Positions 52,366 through 63,916 are shown, numbered from the stretch's first letter. The stretch: 64,000 bases of DNA from Diadophis punctatus similis (GCA_023053685.1 JALIGW010000016.1:11376780-11440779), one strand, 5' to 3'. Notes: a model not told the origin generated them from the sequence alone. Translations and numbers: made by a program.

Positions 52366-53038
52366 AACTTGACTGATTTCTCACTTTTTCCCAACAAATA
52401 ACAAGGATGCATTGCACTTGTGTTCAACTATAGCAATAGCTAAAAGGGATCGCTTTGAATTTGTCTTATTCAGACTGGCTTTTACGCCTTCCCGATTTAA
52501 CTTTGTATGCTCTCCCATCAGGCAGTAACCATGTCCAACTTTGCTTAGATTGTTTCAAGATCAGCCAAGCAAATTTTTAAATAGAAGTTTGGAGTGTGAC
52601 CTTTTAACTTAACTTTATTGGTGTATTTGTATCAGCAATTGTGAATTTCAGGGCAAATGAAGCCCACATGTTTTTTTAAATACTTGAATAAATGAGATTC
52701 TCATTCTTCCAGAATAGATTAATGTTCCTGGAAGGCTTTTCTCTCCCAAATCCAAATCTTATTCAAGCATATGAAGAAGAAGCAGAAGATCCAAGACACC
52801 ATCTAAAGCGTGCTATTTAGAGAAGGGAATCTATATTATAAACCACATTCTGTTTCAAATTATGACTGCTTTAAAAAAGAAAAGGAAAAAAGTCTTATTT
52901 TCAGACATCTCTAGTAATTAGGCAGACAACCTGGTCCTTTCCAGTTATTTGGCACTGCAACTGTTAGGGGTCCCTCGACAGAATATAAAATAGTCAGGAA
53001 TTATTATAATTACAGTCCAAAATACCTGGAGAGTGTAA

Positions 53039-53041
<3 letters not shown>
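52366..53041. other. No recognised feature
   Basis: Unique AT-rich sequence, no gene. Confidence 0.4.

Positions 53042-53088
<47 letters not shown>
53042..53088. repeat. (TG)n microsatellite
   Basis: About 23 TG units immediately left of hammerhead repeat copy C. Confidence 0.93.
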
Positions 53089-53091
<3 letters not shown>

Positions 53092-53397
53092 AACATTTAA
53101 TCTCTCTCCCCTGGTTCAGTTGATAGGGAGGAGAACTTGTGGCCTAGAGGTTAAAGCAACTGCCTAACAGGCAAGCAGCCCAAATTTGAATCCCAGAAGG
53201 GTATGGCTAGCTGATGACAGCTAAATAGCTTGAAATAGATCTATACTAGTCTCCCTTTATTTCTTTATCAGTAAAATGTAAATTTTAAATAGTTTGTCGT
53301 GAAAGCAACTGTCTGAATGGCCCCTGGAGTGGGGCTGAAAGGCTAAAGGAAGCAGTACGCTCCCTCCCATATTTGGGTATACCAGGTGATCTGGAAA
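53089..53397 (+). mobile_element. Hammerhead-bearing tRNA-like repeat, copy C
   Basis: Order: AAAAACATTTAATC, tRNA-like head (TGGCCTAGAGGTTAAAGC; B box eroded to TTTGAATCCC), hammerhead, tail, then the start of a further unit (GGGGCTGAAAGGC..CCATATTTGGGTATACCAGG) matching 62905-63000 in inverse. It therefore spans a unit boundary, like the dimer at 62686. Confidence 0.78.
53197..53257 (+). ncRNA. Hammerhead ribozyme fold, copy C
   Basis: CUGAUGA at 53211-53217, stem II CAGCU/AGCUU in which the closing pair is lost (C against U), GAAA, AUAGAUCUAU, stem I GGCUAG with CUAGUC, outer AAGGG/CCCUU. The lost closing pair probably weakens activity. Confidence 0.72.
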
Positions 53398-54565
53398 AAG
53401 AAAAAAAAACATTTTATATGATACATATAAACTCACTTAACAAATGTCTCAGTTAACAACAGAAATTTTGGGCTCCATTGTGGTCATAAGTAAAGGACTA
53501 CCTATATTTAAGTATTTGGGTGTATTTTATTTGTTTTGAAGAAGAGATGGACAATTTTCCTTCTTTCAATATCTGGTCTCTACGCATCACTGCATATAGT
53601 GTGTATACTTACCGTCTGTGTGTTTAGAATGGAAGCAGAAATTCTGCCTGCATTTATCTGGGTTTAAGTTTCATGGAACTTCATGAGTAAAAACGTATGA
53701 GATTATATAGCTATTTTTTAAAAACCATTTCCCTAATTGAGAGGGGAAAGGATGCATTTAGGCTGGATTCCTCAGATAACATACATTGACCTGCTTTCCC
53801 AACTCCATCTGTAACACCAGAAGAAGCTACTGCACCAAAAATCTGTCACGGTGTGATTTATTGTCAGTTGTATGTACAGTATATGCAGGGAGCTGCACCC
53901 TATCAATTATAATGGTACATTCCTACCATGTGATATAATATTCTTGTACGCATGTGTGCATTCCTGATTCTCCTTCTTCCCTTCTTGACTTGACTCTTGA
54001 CTGAAAGAGTTGCATTTTATAGCGGAAATGTAAACAATCAGAATTTATTGTTTTTGCATCAAAATAAATACTTTAATTAGACTTTTAAACTTCGGCTTTA
54101 TTTCTAAATGTTTGAATTCCGGGAGAAAGATTTATTTCGCCTCTGTGAGATTAATTCTCACTCCGACAAAATCTTACCTTCTGTGTTTTTAATTCACTGT
54201 ACTTTCCACCAGGCATTGCAGCCTGACTCATTCAGTCATTTGGTAAACCTGGGTATATAGGAGTGGCATTTCAGTTTTCTAGATCCTCTTGGGAACCTGT
54301 TGATTAAAGAGAAGAGTGGCTGGTTGTGTTCCCACCCAGCTGTCTCCCAGGAATTAAGAGTGACCACGTAGGAGAGGCCAAAGACAATACTGCCATTGTT
54401 AAACCTTGCCCAACTGTAACAGCAGCTTCTTAGAAGGAAACGGCTGCAGTTTCTTTCCCGTTCTGTATAACTTGGGAAGGATTAACGCCTGAAGGCAGAA
54501 GATGCTGCAGCAGCAGGTAACAATCCAGAAGACACCTTCAAGGTGGCAGAATGCCAATGAATGAT
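53398..54565. other. No recognised gene
   Basis: A CAGGTAGTCC-family remnant (CTCACTTAACAAATGTCTCA..GGTCATAAGTAAAGGACTAC) lies at about 53430-53505. The remaining kilobase shows nothing recognisable. Confidence 0.4.
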
Positions 54566-54580
54566 GATGATGATGATGAT

Positions 54581-54618
<38 letters not shown>

Positions 54619-54619
54619 A
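54566..54619. repeat. (GAT)n / (AAC)n microsatellite
   Basis: Short GAT run, then about 12 AAC units leading directly into the CR1 3' end (inverted) at 54617. Confidence 0.9.
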
Positions 54620-55010
54620 GTTGGAAGGGACCTTGGAGGTCTTCTGTCCAACCCCCTGCCTAGGCAGGAAACCCTACACTACTTCAGACAAATGGTTATC
54701 CAACATCTTCTTAAAAACTTCCAGTGCTTCTTAAAAACTTCCAGTGCTGGAGCACTCACAACTTCTGGAGGCAAGCTGTTCCACTGATTAATTGTTCTAA
54801 CTGTCAGGAAATTTCTCTTTAGTTCTAGGTTGCTTCTCTCCTTGATTAGTTTCCACCCATTGCTTCTTGTTCTACCCTCAGGTGCTTTGGAGAATAGCTT
54901 GACTCCCTCTTCTTTGTGGCAGCCCCTGAGATATTGGAACACTGCTATCATGTCTCCCCTGTCTCTCCTTCTTTTCATTAAACTAGACATAGACCCCTTG
55001 AGCATCTTTA
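54617..55010 (-). mobile_element. CR1-type LINE 3' fragment, inverted
   Basis: Begins with the reverse of the CR1 3' end (GTTGGAAGGGACCTTGGAGG) and encodes the ORF2 tail on the minus strand with a small internal duplication at 54707-54745 (CTTCTTAAAAACTTCCAGTG twice). It faces the plus-strand CR1 at 55098. Confidence 0.86.
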
Positions 55011-55097
55011 AAATAGCCACCCAGAAGGTAGTAGTTGGTCTACTTCACATTGGCTGTAATGTCCATCCCTAAAAGATAAGACATGGACTAATAAATA

Positions 55098-56226
55098 AAG
55101 TGGTTTACTTGGACTTCAGTAAGGCATTTGACAAAGTAGATCATAACCTACTACTAGATAAAGTAGAAAAATGTGGGTTAGACAGCATCACCACCAGATG
55201 GATTCGAAATTGGCTAACCAACCGCACTCAACGTGTAGTGCTCAATGGAACTGCATCTACATGGAGGGAAGTATGCAGTGGAGTACCCCAAGGCTCTGTT
55301 TTAGGCCCAGTACTCTTCAACATCTTCATCAATGACTTGGACGAGGGGATAGATGGGGAACTCATCAAATTTGCAGATGACACCAAACTGGCAGGAATAG
55401 CCAACTCTCCAGAAGATAGGCTCAAGATACAGAAGGATCTTGACAGACTTGAACATTGGGCGCTATCAAACAAAATGAAATTCAATGGTGAAAAAAGTAA
55501 GGTTCTACATATGGCAAGAAAAACAAAATGCACAGGTACAGTATATGTGGTACCTTGCTCAACAGCAGTAACTGTGAGAGGGATCTTGGAGTCCTAGTGG
55601 ACAACCATTTAAATATGAGCCAGCAGTGTGCAGCAGCTGCCAAAAAAGCCAACACAGTTCTAGGCTGCATTAACAGAGGGATAGAATCAAGATCACGTGA
55701 AGTGTTAATACCACTTTATAATGCCTTGGTAAGGCCACACTTGGAATACTGCATACAGTTTTGGTCGCCACGATGTAAAAAGGATGTTGAGACTCTAGAA
55801 AGAGTGCAGAGAAGAGCAACAAAAATGATTAGGGGACTGGAGGCTAAAACATATGAAGAACGGTTACAGGAACTGGGTATGTCTAGTTTAATGAAAAGAA
55901 GGACCAGGGGTGACATGATAGCAGTGTTCCAATATCTCAGGGGCCGCCACAAAGAAGAGGGAGTCAAACTTTTCTCCAAGGCACCTGAGGGTAGAACAAG
56001 AAGCAATGGGTGGAAACTAATCAAGGAGAGAAGCAACTTAGAACTAAGGAGAAATTTCCTGACGGTTAGAACAATTAATCAGTGGAACAGCTTGCCTCCA
56101 GAAGTTGTGAATGCTCCAACACTAGACATTTTTAAGAAGATGTTGGATAACCATCTGTCTGAAGTAGTGTAGGGTTTCCTGCGTAAGCAGGGGGTTGGAC
56201 TAGAAGACCTCCAAGGTCCCTTCCAA
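55098..56226 (+). mobile_element. CR1-type LINE, 5'-truncated, nearly intact RT second half
   Basis: Encodes RT motif A ([15 protein letters not shown]), [20 protein letters not shown], the catalytic FADDTKLAG, then after one frameshift near 55530-55560 the uninterrupted tail [16 protein letters not shown] to HLSEVV-stop at 56172. The 3' UTR ends CCAAGGTCCCTTCCAACTCT and passes into an ATT array. The youngest-looking LINE in the window, but without its 5' half. Confidence 0.92.
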
Positions 56227-56229
56227 CTC

Positions 56230-56377
<148 letters not shown>

Positions 56378-56507
56378 AATCCATTACTGGATTCAGATTG
56401 GCAGAACAGGACATCAAGCAAGTCTCCTTCCAACAAATGCTCTGTCTTACACATTGGCAAAAAAAATCAGAACACAAACTTCAATCTGGGCAGATACGAC
56501 CTGTGTG

Positions 56508-57255
56508 TTTTACAAAGGTTGCAACGTCCCAGGGTCACGTGATTGCCATTTGTGACCATCCCAGCTACCGTATTTTTCGGTGTATAAGACGCACCGGAGT
56601 ATAAGACGCACCTTAGTTTTTGGGGAGGAAAATAGAGGAAAACAATCTGCCTATCAGGTATTCATCTGGCTAGCGTCCTTAGTCTGGTCAGCTTCAGCAC
56701 ATTATTTTATCTCCTGGTTAGGACTTAAAAAAATCTTCTTCTGAGAGAATAACAATGAAAGAGCCTGCAAGCGGTAAGAGTTGGGAAGATCGTTAGCACC
56801 TAGTTAGGGCTGGAAAAAAACTTATTCGGAGCAAGTAGAGCAATGAAAAAAACCCTGCAAAGACTTAGGGCTGGAAAAACATTCTTCGGAGAGAGTAACA
56901 ATGAAAAAGCCTGCAAGGTAAGAGCTGGGAAGATCGTTAGCACCTAGTTAGGGCTGGAAAAAAGCTTTGAAAAAGCTACATTCAGAGTATAAGACGCACC
57001 CAAATTTTCAGCCACTTTTAGGGAGGAAAAAGGTGCGTCTTATACTCCGAAAAATACGGTAATTTCCAACAAGCAAAGTCAATGGGGGAAGCCAGATTCA
57101 CTTAACAACTACATGATTAACTTAACAGCTACAGAAATTTGCCTAACCACTGCAGAAAAGGTTGCAAAATCAAGTGTGACTCACTTAACCATTTCCTTGC
57201 CTAGCGGTAGAAATGCTGATTCCCAATTGTGGTTGTAAGTCAAGGACTACTTTTA
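56508..57255. mobile_element. CAGGTAGTCC-family element interrupted by a TIR element
   Basis: Left piece (GGTTGCAACGTCCCAGGGTC..GTGACCATCC) and right piece (CAAGCAAAGTCAATGGGGGA..GTTGTAAGTCAAGGACTAC) belong to one element, split by 56568-57059. Confidence 0.75.
56568..57059. mobile_element. TIR element, family AAAATACGG, complete
   Basis: Ends CCGTATTTTTCGG and CCGAAAAATACGG with TA on both sides (56566-56567 and 57060-57061). Subterminal TATAAGACGCACC is repeated at both ends. No transposase. Confidence 0.88.
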
Positions 57256-57804
57256 TACACACTAGAATTATTGTTAGTTCACCTTGTGTACGGTAATATA
57301 CAATACGGTAAATGCCACAATTTGAACCTCAAATTAGTTGAATTATATTCCTTTCACAATTGCTATTCACATAGTATTCAGTAGATGCGGGATGAGTACC
57401 AAGGAAGAAGTAGAGAAGGAAGAACGACACCCACCTTTAAACCGCTTTCCCTTTTTAAAGTGACTCACAGCTGTTCCTGTCCCAACTGCCAAGATCTAAT
57501 TTTCTACTGGTTAAACTTTATGTTATAATGCACAAATGCCTCTGAAGGAGGAAATAGGTGAAAGTTAATCCATTTTTATTTGCTTCACTAAGATTTAAAA
57601 GGGACATAGTCAGCCGAGTCTGGCATCCCTTTGAGAACCCTGAACTCTTCATGAAGATGAGGCCGGACAGTATCTCCTCTTAAGAGTTGATTTTGTACTT
57701 TACTGCTAATCACAAGGAAAAGATAATTTCAGTGATAAGGCATTGTTTGTATGTATCCCCAGAGACTGTGAGCTCTAATCCCACATTAGGCATGAAAGTG
57801 GGAT
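57256..57804. other. No recognised feature
   Basis: Unique sequence; no gene or repeat supported. Confidence 0.4.
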
Positions 57805-58050
57805 TAGAGCCGAGGTGGTGCAGTGATTAGAGTGCAGTACTGCAGGCTACTTCAGCTGACTGCTAGCTGCAGTTCAGCTGTTCAAATCTCACCAGGCTCA
57901 AGGTTGACTCAGCCTTCCATTCTTCTGAGGTCGGTAAAATGAGGACCCAGATTGTTGGGGGCAATATGCTGACTCTGTAAACCGCTTAGAGAGGGCTGTA
58001 AAAGCACTATGAAGTGGTATATAAGTCTAAGTGCTATTGCTATGAAAGCC
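57805..58050 (+). mobile_element. tRNA-derived squamate SINE, full length
   Basis: AGCCGAGGTGGTGCAGTGAT head, B box GTTCAAATCTCACC, body GGACCCAGATTGTTGGGGGC, tail TATAAGTCTAAGTGCTATTG. Confidence 0.86.
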
Positions 58051-58207
58051 AGATGGGTGATTTTTAGCCAGTTACTCTCTCTTAGCCCACCCACCAACCT
58101 CACAGGGTTGTTGTTATGGGAGAAAAGAGGAGAAAAAATGAATATTGGGTATGTTTGCTGTCTTGAGTTACTTACTGTATAAAGTAATAAAGTCGTGGTA
58201 AAAATCT

Positions 58208-58540
<333 letters not shown>

Positions 58541-58914
58541 AGAGAGAGATGTAGATACATATATTGATACATATATTGATATATATGGAAATTTTGGACT
58601 CCAAGGAGGAGTCCCTTCTCACTTTCCACTGGATGGTGCATATACATATTGGAATAAGATGAAGATGATAATAAAATAAGTGTGGATTGCATCAAATCTT
58701 AGCAACCATCTGCACCATCAGATTTCAGTGGGAAGTGAGAAGGGACTCCTCTTTGGACTTTTCCTTGTTCCCTCAATTCCTTCAAGATAGTTTAGTTATT
58801 TCTCTGCTGAAGAAGTGTAGCCTATTTCACTGGCTGGTCCCCAAATAGCTTTTAAAGGCACCATAAATGTTCCGGTTGCCCTGAATTGCATCGTATTTAA
58901 TTGTTTCTCTAATG

Positions 58915-59253
58915 CAGTGGTTCCCAATCTTTTTGTGATCAAGCACCACTTGGAGGTCCCGTACAGTCGCCGCATACCACCTGGTTCCAGAGAAATTAAA
59001 TTCGATCAGATATCATTTTATTTCCATAATTGTACCGTTCCTTTTTTGGCCCCGCGCTGCTGGGACCAGATGGGTGGCGTGTGGCAACATTTGCAAATCG
59101 TTGCCAGATTATCTTGTGTTAGGCAGTAAATATTTTTGTGAAGTAAAAAATAACTAATTAAAAATCGTTCATGACCCCGAAAGTGTTCGCGTACCACCTG
59201 GAAGGCCCTCGCGTACCACTAGTGGTACACGTACCACAGGTTGGGAACCACTG
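58915..59253. mobile_element. Non-autonomous hAT element, family GTACCAC
   Basis: Ends CAGTGGTTCCCAATC and GGTTGGGAACCACTG, flanked by CTCTAATG (58907-58914 and 59254-59261). It has a 24-bp internal deletion relative to the copy at 383. Confidence 0.9.
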
Positions 59254-59341
59254 CTCTAATGTCTTCGATGCACAGTGTATGAAGGGGCTAGCAACAGCCC
59301 CCAAGAGAATACCCTCTCCTTGCCTGGAGATGTGCTGTTAA

Positions 59342-59662
59342 CAGAGGTGGGTTCCTGCCGGTGCGGTTAATAGTTGTTCGGCGCAGAGCCGAAGACGTTG
59401 CTGCCGTTCGTGGCATGGGGGCTTTCCCCGGGCGCTGCTGCCGCCCACATGGACACCGCCGTTTGCGTTCTTGTGCCTTCTGCACATGCGCAAAGCGTTC
59501 TGCATGCACAGAGGGCAAAAGAACGCAATTGGCGACATCCATGCGGGCGGGGAAAGCGCCCGGGAAAAGCTCCCGCGCCGCGAACGGCATCAGCGTCTTC
59601 GGCTCTGCGCCGAACAACAGCTATTAACCGCACTGGCAAAAACAGGCAGGAACCCACCTCTG
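59342..59662. mobile_element. Foldback hAT element, family GGTGGGTTC
   Basis: Ends CAGAGGTGGGTTCCTGCCGG and CAGGAACCCACCTCTG, flanked by GCTGTTAA (59334-59341 and 59663-59670). The arms pair over most of the element (GGCGCAGAGCCGAAGACG with its inverse), and the apex holds two GCATGCGCA-like sites. Confidence 0.9.
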
Positions 59663-59670
59663 GCTGTTAA

Positions 59671-60149
59671 TGACATACAAACACACCAGGAAGAAGCAAC
59701 CAAAGGTGAAACATCAAGTCTTAGCATGATGCTTTTCTGGGCCAGCTGCTCATTATCCTCAGGCAGGCTGTTACTTTCACTATCCATTTTTTCTGCCAAA
59801 CAAACTAAGCCTGTTTGTTTTCCTGGGACTTCAAATTTAACTTCCAAGAACAGAGGGAAATTGATGAGAGAACAGTTCAGGGGTATTTCCCCCCCACACA
59901 TACATTTTATAGAGGCATTCCTGCTGCCGCTTTGTTGACTCGTTGATGGTGGACCTCTTTTTCTATGCATAATTATAGCGAAAGGGCTTATGATTAGTTT
60001 TTTAAATGTTTATTTATTTATTGCACTCAGTTCAGGAGTGGACTCTGTGTACAGATAGTTCTCAACTTATGACCAGTTGCTTACTGACCGTTTGAAGTTA
60101 TGGACTCCAAAAAGCTAGTTACAATCAAGTTTCTAAGTGCCATTATCCT
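59671..60149. other. No recognised gene
   Basis: Contains a short piece resembling the CAGGTAGTCC family near 60045-60110. The overlapping open frames on both strands are not supported. Confidence 0.4.
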
Positions 60150-60275
60150 GTCAGAGCTGAAGAAGCTTCTTGGATGAGAAGCGAAACGCCTTCAAAAGAA
60201 AAAACAAGGAAACCCAGTTGCCTCCTGAAAAAGCACCTTTCGGACAACCATGACTTGGATGACTGAGAATCTCTA
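60150..60275 (+). mobile_element. Penelope-like 3' end fragment with hammerhead-like core
   Basis: CUGAAGA at 60157-60163, then stem GCUUCU/AGAAGC, then GAAAC at 60183-60187, followed by CAGTTGCCTCCTGAAAAAGC and TTCGGACAACCATGACTTGG. Same family as the inverted pair at 43284. There is one extra base after the CUGANGA box and stem I is poor, so I call it hammerhead-like only. Confidence 0.5.
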
Positions 60276-60424
60276 CAGATGACTGTATTTTAAGCACTCA
60301 GCAACTGACCCACTTTTACTGCAATATGCAGTGCGTTATGTCCATCATCATCATCAACAACATTCTAGCCATTGCCTATCCACTGCAGAATGAAGGCCTC
60401 TTCCGCATGCTTCCAACCAAACCC

Positions 60425-60576
60425 AGCTGCTGTGGCCTAGAGGTAGAGCTCTTGCCTCACAATCAGGAGGTTGTGAGTTTGATCCTAGGTAGAGGCAGAT
60501 GTAAGGGTCTCCTGCTTGGGCAGGGGGTTGGACTAGATGACCTGCAAGGTCCCTTCCAACTCTGATAATCTGTTAA
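60425..60576 (+). mobile_element. tRNA-headed SINE with CR1 tail
   Basis: Head GTGGCCTAGAGGTAGAGCTC and B box GAGTTTGATCCTAGG as at 4543, but followed by GGTCTCCTGCTTGGGCAGGG and the CR1 3' end GACCTGCAAGGTCCCTTCCA. A tail of this kind would let CR1 RT prime on it. Confidence 0.78.
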
Positions 60577-61220
60577 TACGGTCTTCAGCTTTCCTTTGCC
60601 AGTTGGGCCCACAATACTTGCTGATGTCGTCGCTCCATCTTCTTTTACGTCTCTTTTGGGGACACTTTTTATCAAGTGGAATCCATTCTATAACTGTCTT
60701 AGTTCTGCCATCAGTTCTTTGTGCCATGTGACCAGCCCGTTTCCATTTCAATTCTTTTACTCTTTTGACGGTATCGTATTTTTTCCTTTGTTCTCTAATC
60801 CATGTGCAGGTCTTTCTATCCTGTCTTGTGATGCTGATCATGTATCGTTCTCTGGTTTTTTTAAAATTGGTTTTCTATTAAATACATTTGTTAGTGCTTA
60901 ATAAACATTGTGTTGTCTGGGTATTTAATTTGCTTAACAATACAGATCACATTCTTAATCTCCACCGCTTTTTTCCAACCATTGGTAAAATAAATTCCAT
61001 GTTTGATCATCTTCTCCATCCTCTTTCTGTTTAATTTTCAATGTCAATCTATCCATTTCTGCCAATCATGTATCTTTCCATGGCTCTTTGCGCCACTCAT
61101 AGCTTTTGAATTGATGGTGAGGTTAGTGTTCATGTTTCGCTGGCATATGTTAGGACAGGTAGCCCACACTGATCGAAAACTTTTCCCTTCAGGCATAAGG
61201 GGAGGTTGTTCTTGAAATTA
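60577..61220 (-). mobile_element. RTE/Bov-B-clade LINE ORF2 C-terminal fragment
   Basis: The minus strand encodes WIREQRKKYDTVKRVKELKW followed by RAGHMAQRTDGRTKTVIEW and RRWSDDISKYCGPNWQR, the conserved C-terminal region of RTE-clade ORF2. It is broken by frameshifts, with the upstream part (to about 61220) more decayed. Confidence 0.72.
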
Positions 61221-62685
61221 TGTTCACATGAGCATATTTACAATGCTATGCCAGAAATTGGACTTTAATTCCTGTTTCCAGCAAAACTGGAATGGGTTCA
61301 CTTAAAGTGTGGCATTCACTAAACAACCATGACTTTTGCTCAACAACCACGGTGTTTACTTTATGATCCCCTTTCACTTAATGACCACTGTGAAAAAGTC
61401 ATAAAATCGTGTCGCAACACATGGTGATCTGCTTTACAAGCATCACGACTTATGATTGTTGTAGGAGATGACCAGGCTGAGCCTGAGGGAGGGGTTAAAT
61501 GTGTCATCAGTCATGAGTCCCTTTGCACACACAATCTAAGATCTAAGTCCCGCCCCCCTTGAATTCCTTGTCTATTACCAAATTGCTTTGACTGTTAGTA
61601 GTTCAGATTCTCTTAGAGAGCTTAAGCTTGCAATAAATCTTTATACCCATTTGAATTGCCTGGATCTCCTGATTTCTCTGGCACTGACAACTGTAATTGC
61701 CAGTCTCAATTGAAGCTGTTACTGGAGGACTGTCTATATATGGTGGGTGGGTGGGAGATAGATGGGTTAAGGGGCAGAAAAAGTAGGCGCAGTCCTATTC
61801 AACAATCTTGCCTCTTATTTTAGGGGGGGGAAACCAAAACCAAAAGAAGAACCTTATAATTTCACAGTCAATCTATGTTTTTGATGTTGAATTTAGCAAT
61901 ATTCTTATAGAGCTGGCAAAATTATGCTGAGTGGTTATATGCTGGTACAATCCCTGCTGCCACTTTTATTTCTGCCTTTATTTAATCAGTCGATCAACCA
62001 ATCAATTTATACAGCTGCCATTCTAGCAGGTCACTCAGAGTAACATGCAGAAACTGTACTTCTGTAGAATAATTCTGCTATTAGGTGGGATAATTTATTG
62101 AAGTGTAATTTATTTTTATACACAGAGCATGCTGATTTATACTTACTGGGAGGGGGGGGGGAAATAGGGTTGGTTGCCCTTACAGTTATCAAAGTAGTCA
62201 TTCAATAGTCTCACCCTTTGGGATTCTTCAACAATCAACTCATTGTCGCATCCTGATATAAATTGGTTTGCGGCTTTGCAGAGAATAAGTTCCCACAAGG
62301 GAAGCGACTTGAGAGCCGAAAGTGTAGTAAGCTGTGATTGTTATTTCTTGGGTGTGGTACCAAATGATGTTTTGCAGGTGTACATGGCTTGGAGCTTCTC
62401 CATTGCTTGCTTCAGATACACATTGCATTTGTAGAGTTGTCACTCAGGTATAACACTCATAAGCCAAATTAGCTTCCGATGCTGTCATTCTGTTTTATTT
62501 ATTTTCATGCCCTGCCTTTATTATTTTAATTACCAGTTATAACTTGTATTTTATTGCAATTGTAGTGTGATTTTATACACACACACACACAGAGGGTGTG
62601 AAAAGACGGGTGGCAAACAAATTTAATAAATAAGTATATATATATACTTATATACTATATATATATACTACATACATATATATGT
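61221..62685. other. Mostly unrecognised
   Basis: A decayed CAGGTAGTCC-family piece lies at about 61300-61460 (CACTTAATGACCACTGTG). The rest shows no supported gene; the right end is a TA-rich repeat (62635-62685). Confidence 0.4.
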
Positions 62686-62712
62686 AGGATTTTTTGCTGA
62701 TAAATGAAAATA

Positions 62713-62775
62713 AAGGGAGACTATTATAGATCTATTTCGAGCTTATTTTGCTCTCGTCAGATAGCCATACCCCTT
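62713..62775 (-). ncRNA. Hammerhead ribozyme fold, copy D
   Basis: CUGACGA, stem II GAGC/GCUC with loop AAAAUAA, GAAA, stem III palindrome AUAGAUCUAU, residue 17 A, stem I GGCUAU with AUAGUC, outer AAGGG/CCCUU. All canonical core residues match. Predicted cleavage falls between plus positions 62725 and 62724. Confidence 0.87.
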
Positions 62776-63043
62776 ACTGGGATTTGAACCCGGGCCGGCT
62801 GCCTTGCAGTGCAGCACCTTAACCATTAGGCCATAGGTTCTGTTCCCAATCAGCTCTTTCACCAGGAAAGGGTTATATATGTTTTTATGTCGTGTTTATC
62901 CTGGTGTACCCAAATATGGGAGAGAAAGCATCACAGCTTCCATTTTTGCCTTTCAGCCCCTCATTGGGACCGTCCAGGCAGTTTTTTACATAGCCGACAC
63001 ACTAATCTATATGTGTAGGATTTTTTGCTGATAAATGAAAATA

Positions 63044-63106
63044 AAGGGAGACTATTATAGATCTATTTCGAGCTTATTTTGCTCTCGTCAGATAGCCATA
63101 CCCCTT
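63044..63106 (-). ncRNA. Hammerhead ribozyme fold, copy E
   Basis: Identical core and stems to copy D, offset by 331 bp. Predicted cleavage falls between 63056 and 63055, so cleavage at both sites would release a 331-nt RNA (62725-63055). Confidence 0.87.
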
Positions 63107-63243
63107 ACTGGGATTTGAACCCGGGCCGGTTGCCTTGCAGTGCAGCACCTTAACCATTAGGCCATAGGTTCTGTTCCCAATCAGCTCTTTCACCAGGAAA
63201 GGGTTATATATGTTTTTATGTCGTGTTTATCCTGGTGTACCCA

Positions 63244-63916
63244 TATATATATATATATAAGGCAGCAAATATACATCCTTCTCCTCCTCTTTTCTCCACA
63301 AAAACAACCCTATGAGGTGGGTTGAGCTAAGAGAGAGTGATTGGCCCAAAGTCACCCAAGTCAGCTTTTATGCCAAAGGCAAGACTAGTCCCTCGGGAGT
63401 AGGGCGGCATAGAAGAACCAATAATAAATAAATAAATAAATAAACTCACCATCTCCTGGCTTCTAGCCTGGTGCCTTAATCACTAGACCAAATTGGCTCT
63501 CCAGTTTTATTCTCATCATGCACCGTAGTTTTGCCTTATTACTATTTTCCCCTCTTTTTCTTGATGCCAAACTCTTTATTATTTCACTAGTTCCTCTCTT
63601 GTTCCACTTCATCCTACTTGTTACAGGGCCTTTTTAGGACTGTGAGAGATTCTGGAATAAAATATCCCCTGTCTCCTTTTTGAATTCAAAGTCAATGCAA
63701 AACAAATGCAATTTGTTTTTCTTCCATCCATTTTGTCCCCTGAAATGAGCTCCCCCAGTAAGCAGGAGCAAACAGGGAAACTCCAAATATTGAGATACTG
63801 AGATGAAACGCCTTGACATTTCAGATACAGTGGTACCTCAGTACTCTCATCATTAATTACTTCCAGGAGGCACGACGAGTACTAAAAATGACAAGTACCA
63901 AACAAACCACATGACC
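63244..63916. other. Mostly unrecognised
   Basis: GGGAGTAGGGCGGCATAGAA followed by an AATA run (63399-63445) is the tail of the L2-like LINE seen at 34345. No gene seen in the remainder. Confidence 0.45.

Larger units (their letters stand above)
62686..63243 (-). mobile_element. Hammerhead-bearing tRNA-like repeat, tandem dimer (copies D and E)
   Basis: Head-to-tail repeats with an exact 331-bp period (for example TAGGATTTTTTGCTG at 62685 and 63016). Each unit, on the minus strand, has AACCCTTTCCTGGTG, a tRNA-like head (A box TGGCCTAATGG, B box GGTTCAAATCC), a hammerhead, and AAAAAATCCTACA. The upstream unit is truncated at GGGTACACC (about 63243). Both sides of the dimer are TA runs. A tandem array with type I hammerheads is the layout of retrozymes; the tRNA-like head with Pol III boxes is an additional SINE-like feature. 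Confidence 0.85.

Noticed and set aside
62770..62850. Genuine tRNA gene in the hammerhead repeat
   Set aside because: A and B boxes are good, but the acceptor stem does not close and the segment recurs in several copies with the same downstream ribozyme, so it is a tRNA-like head of a repeat.
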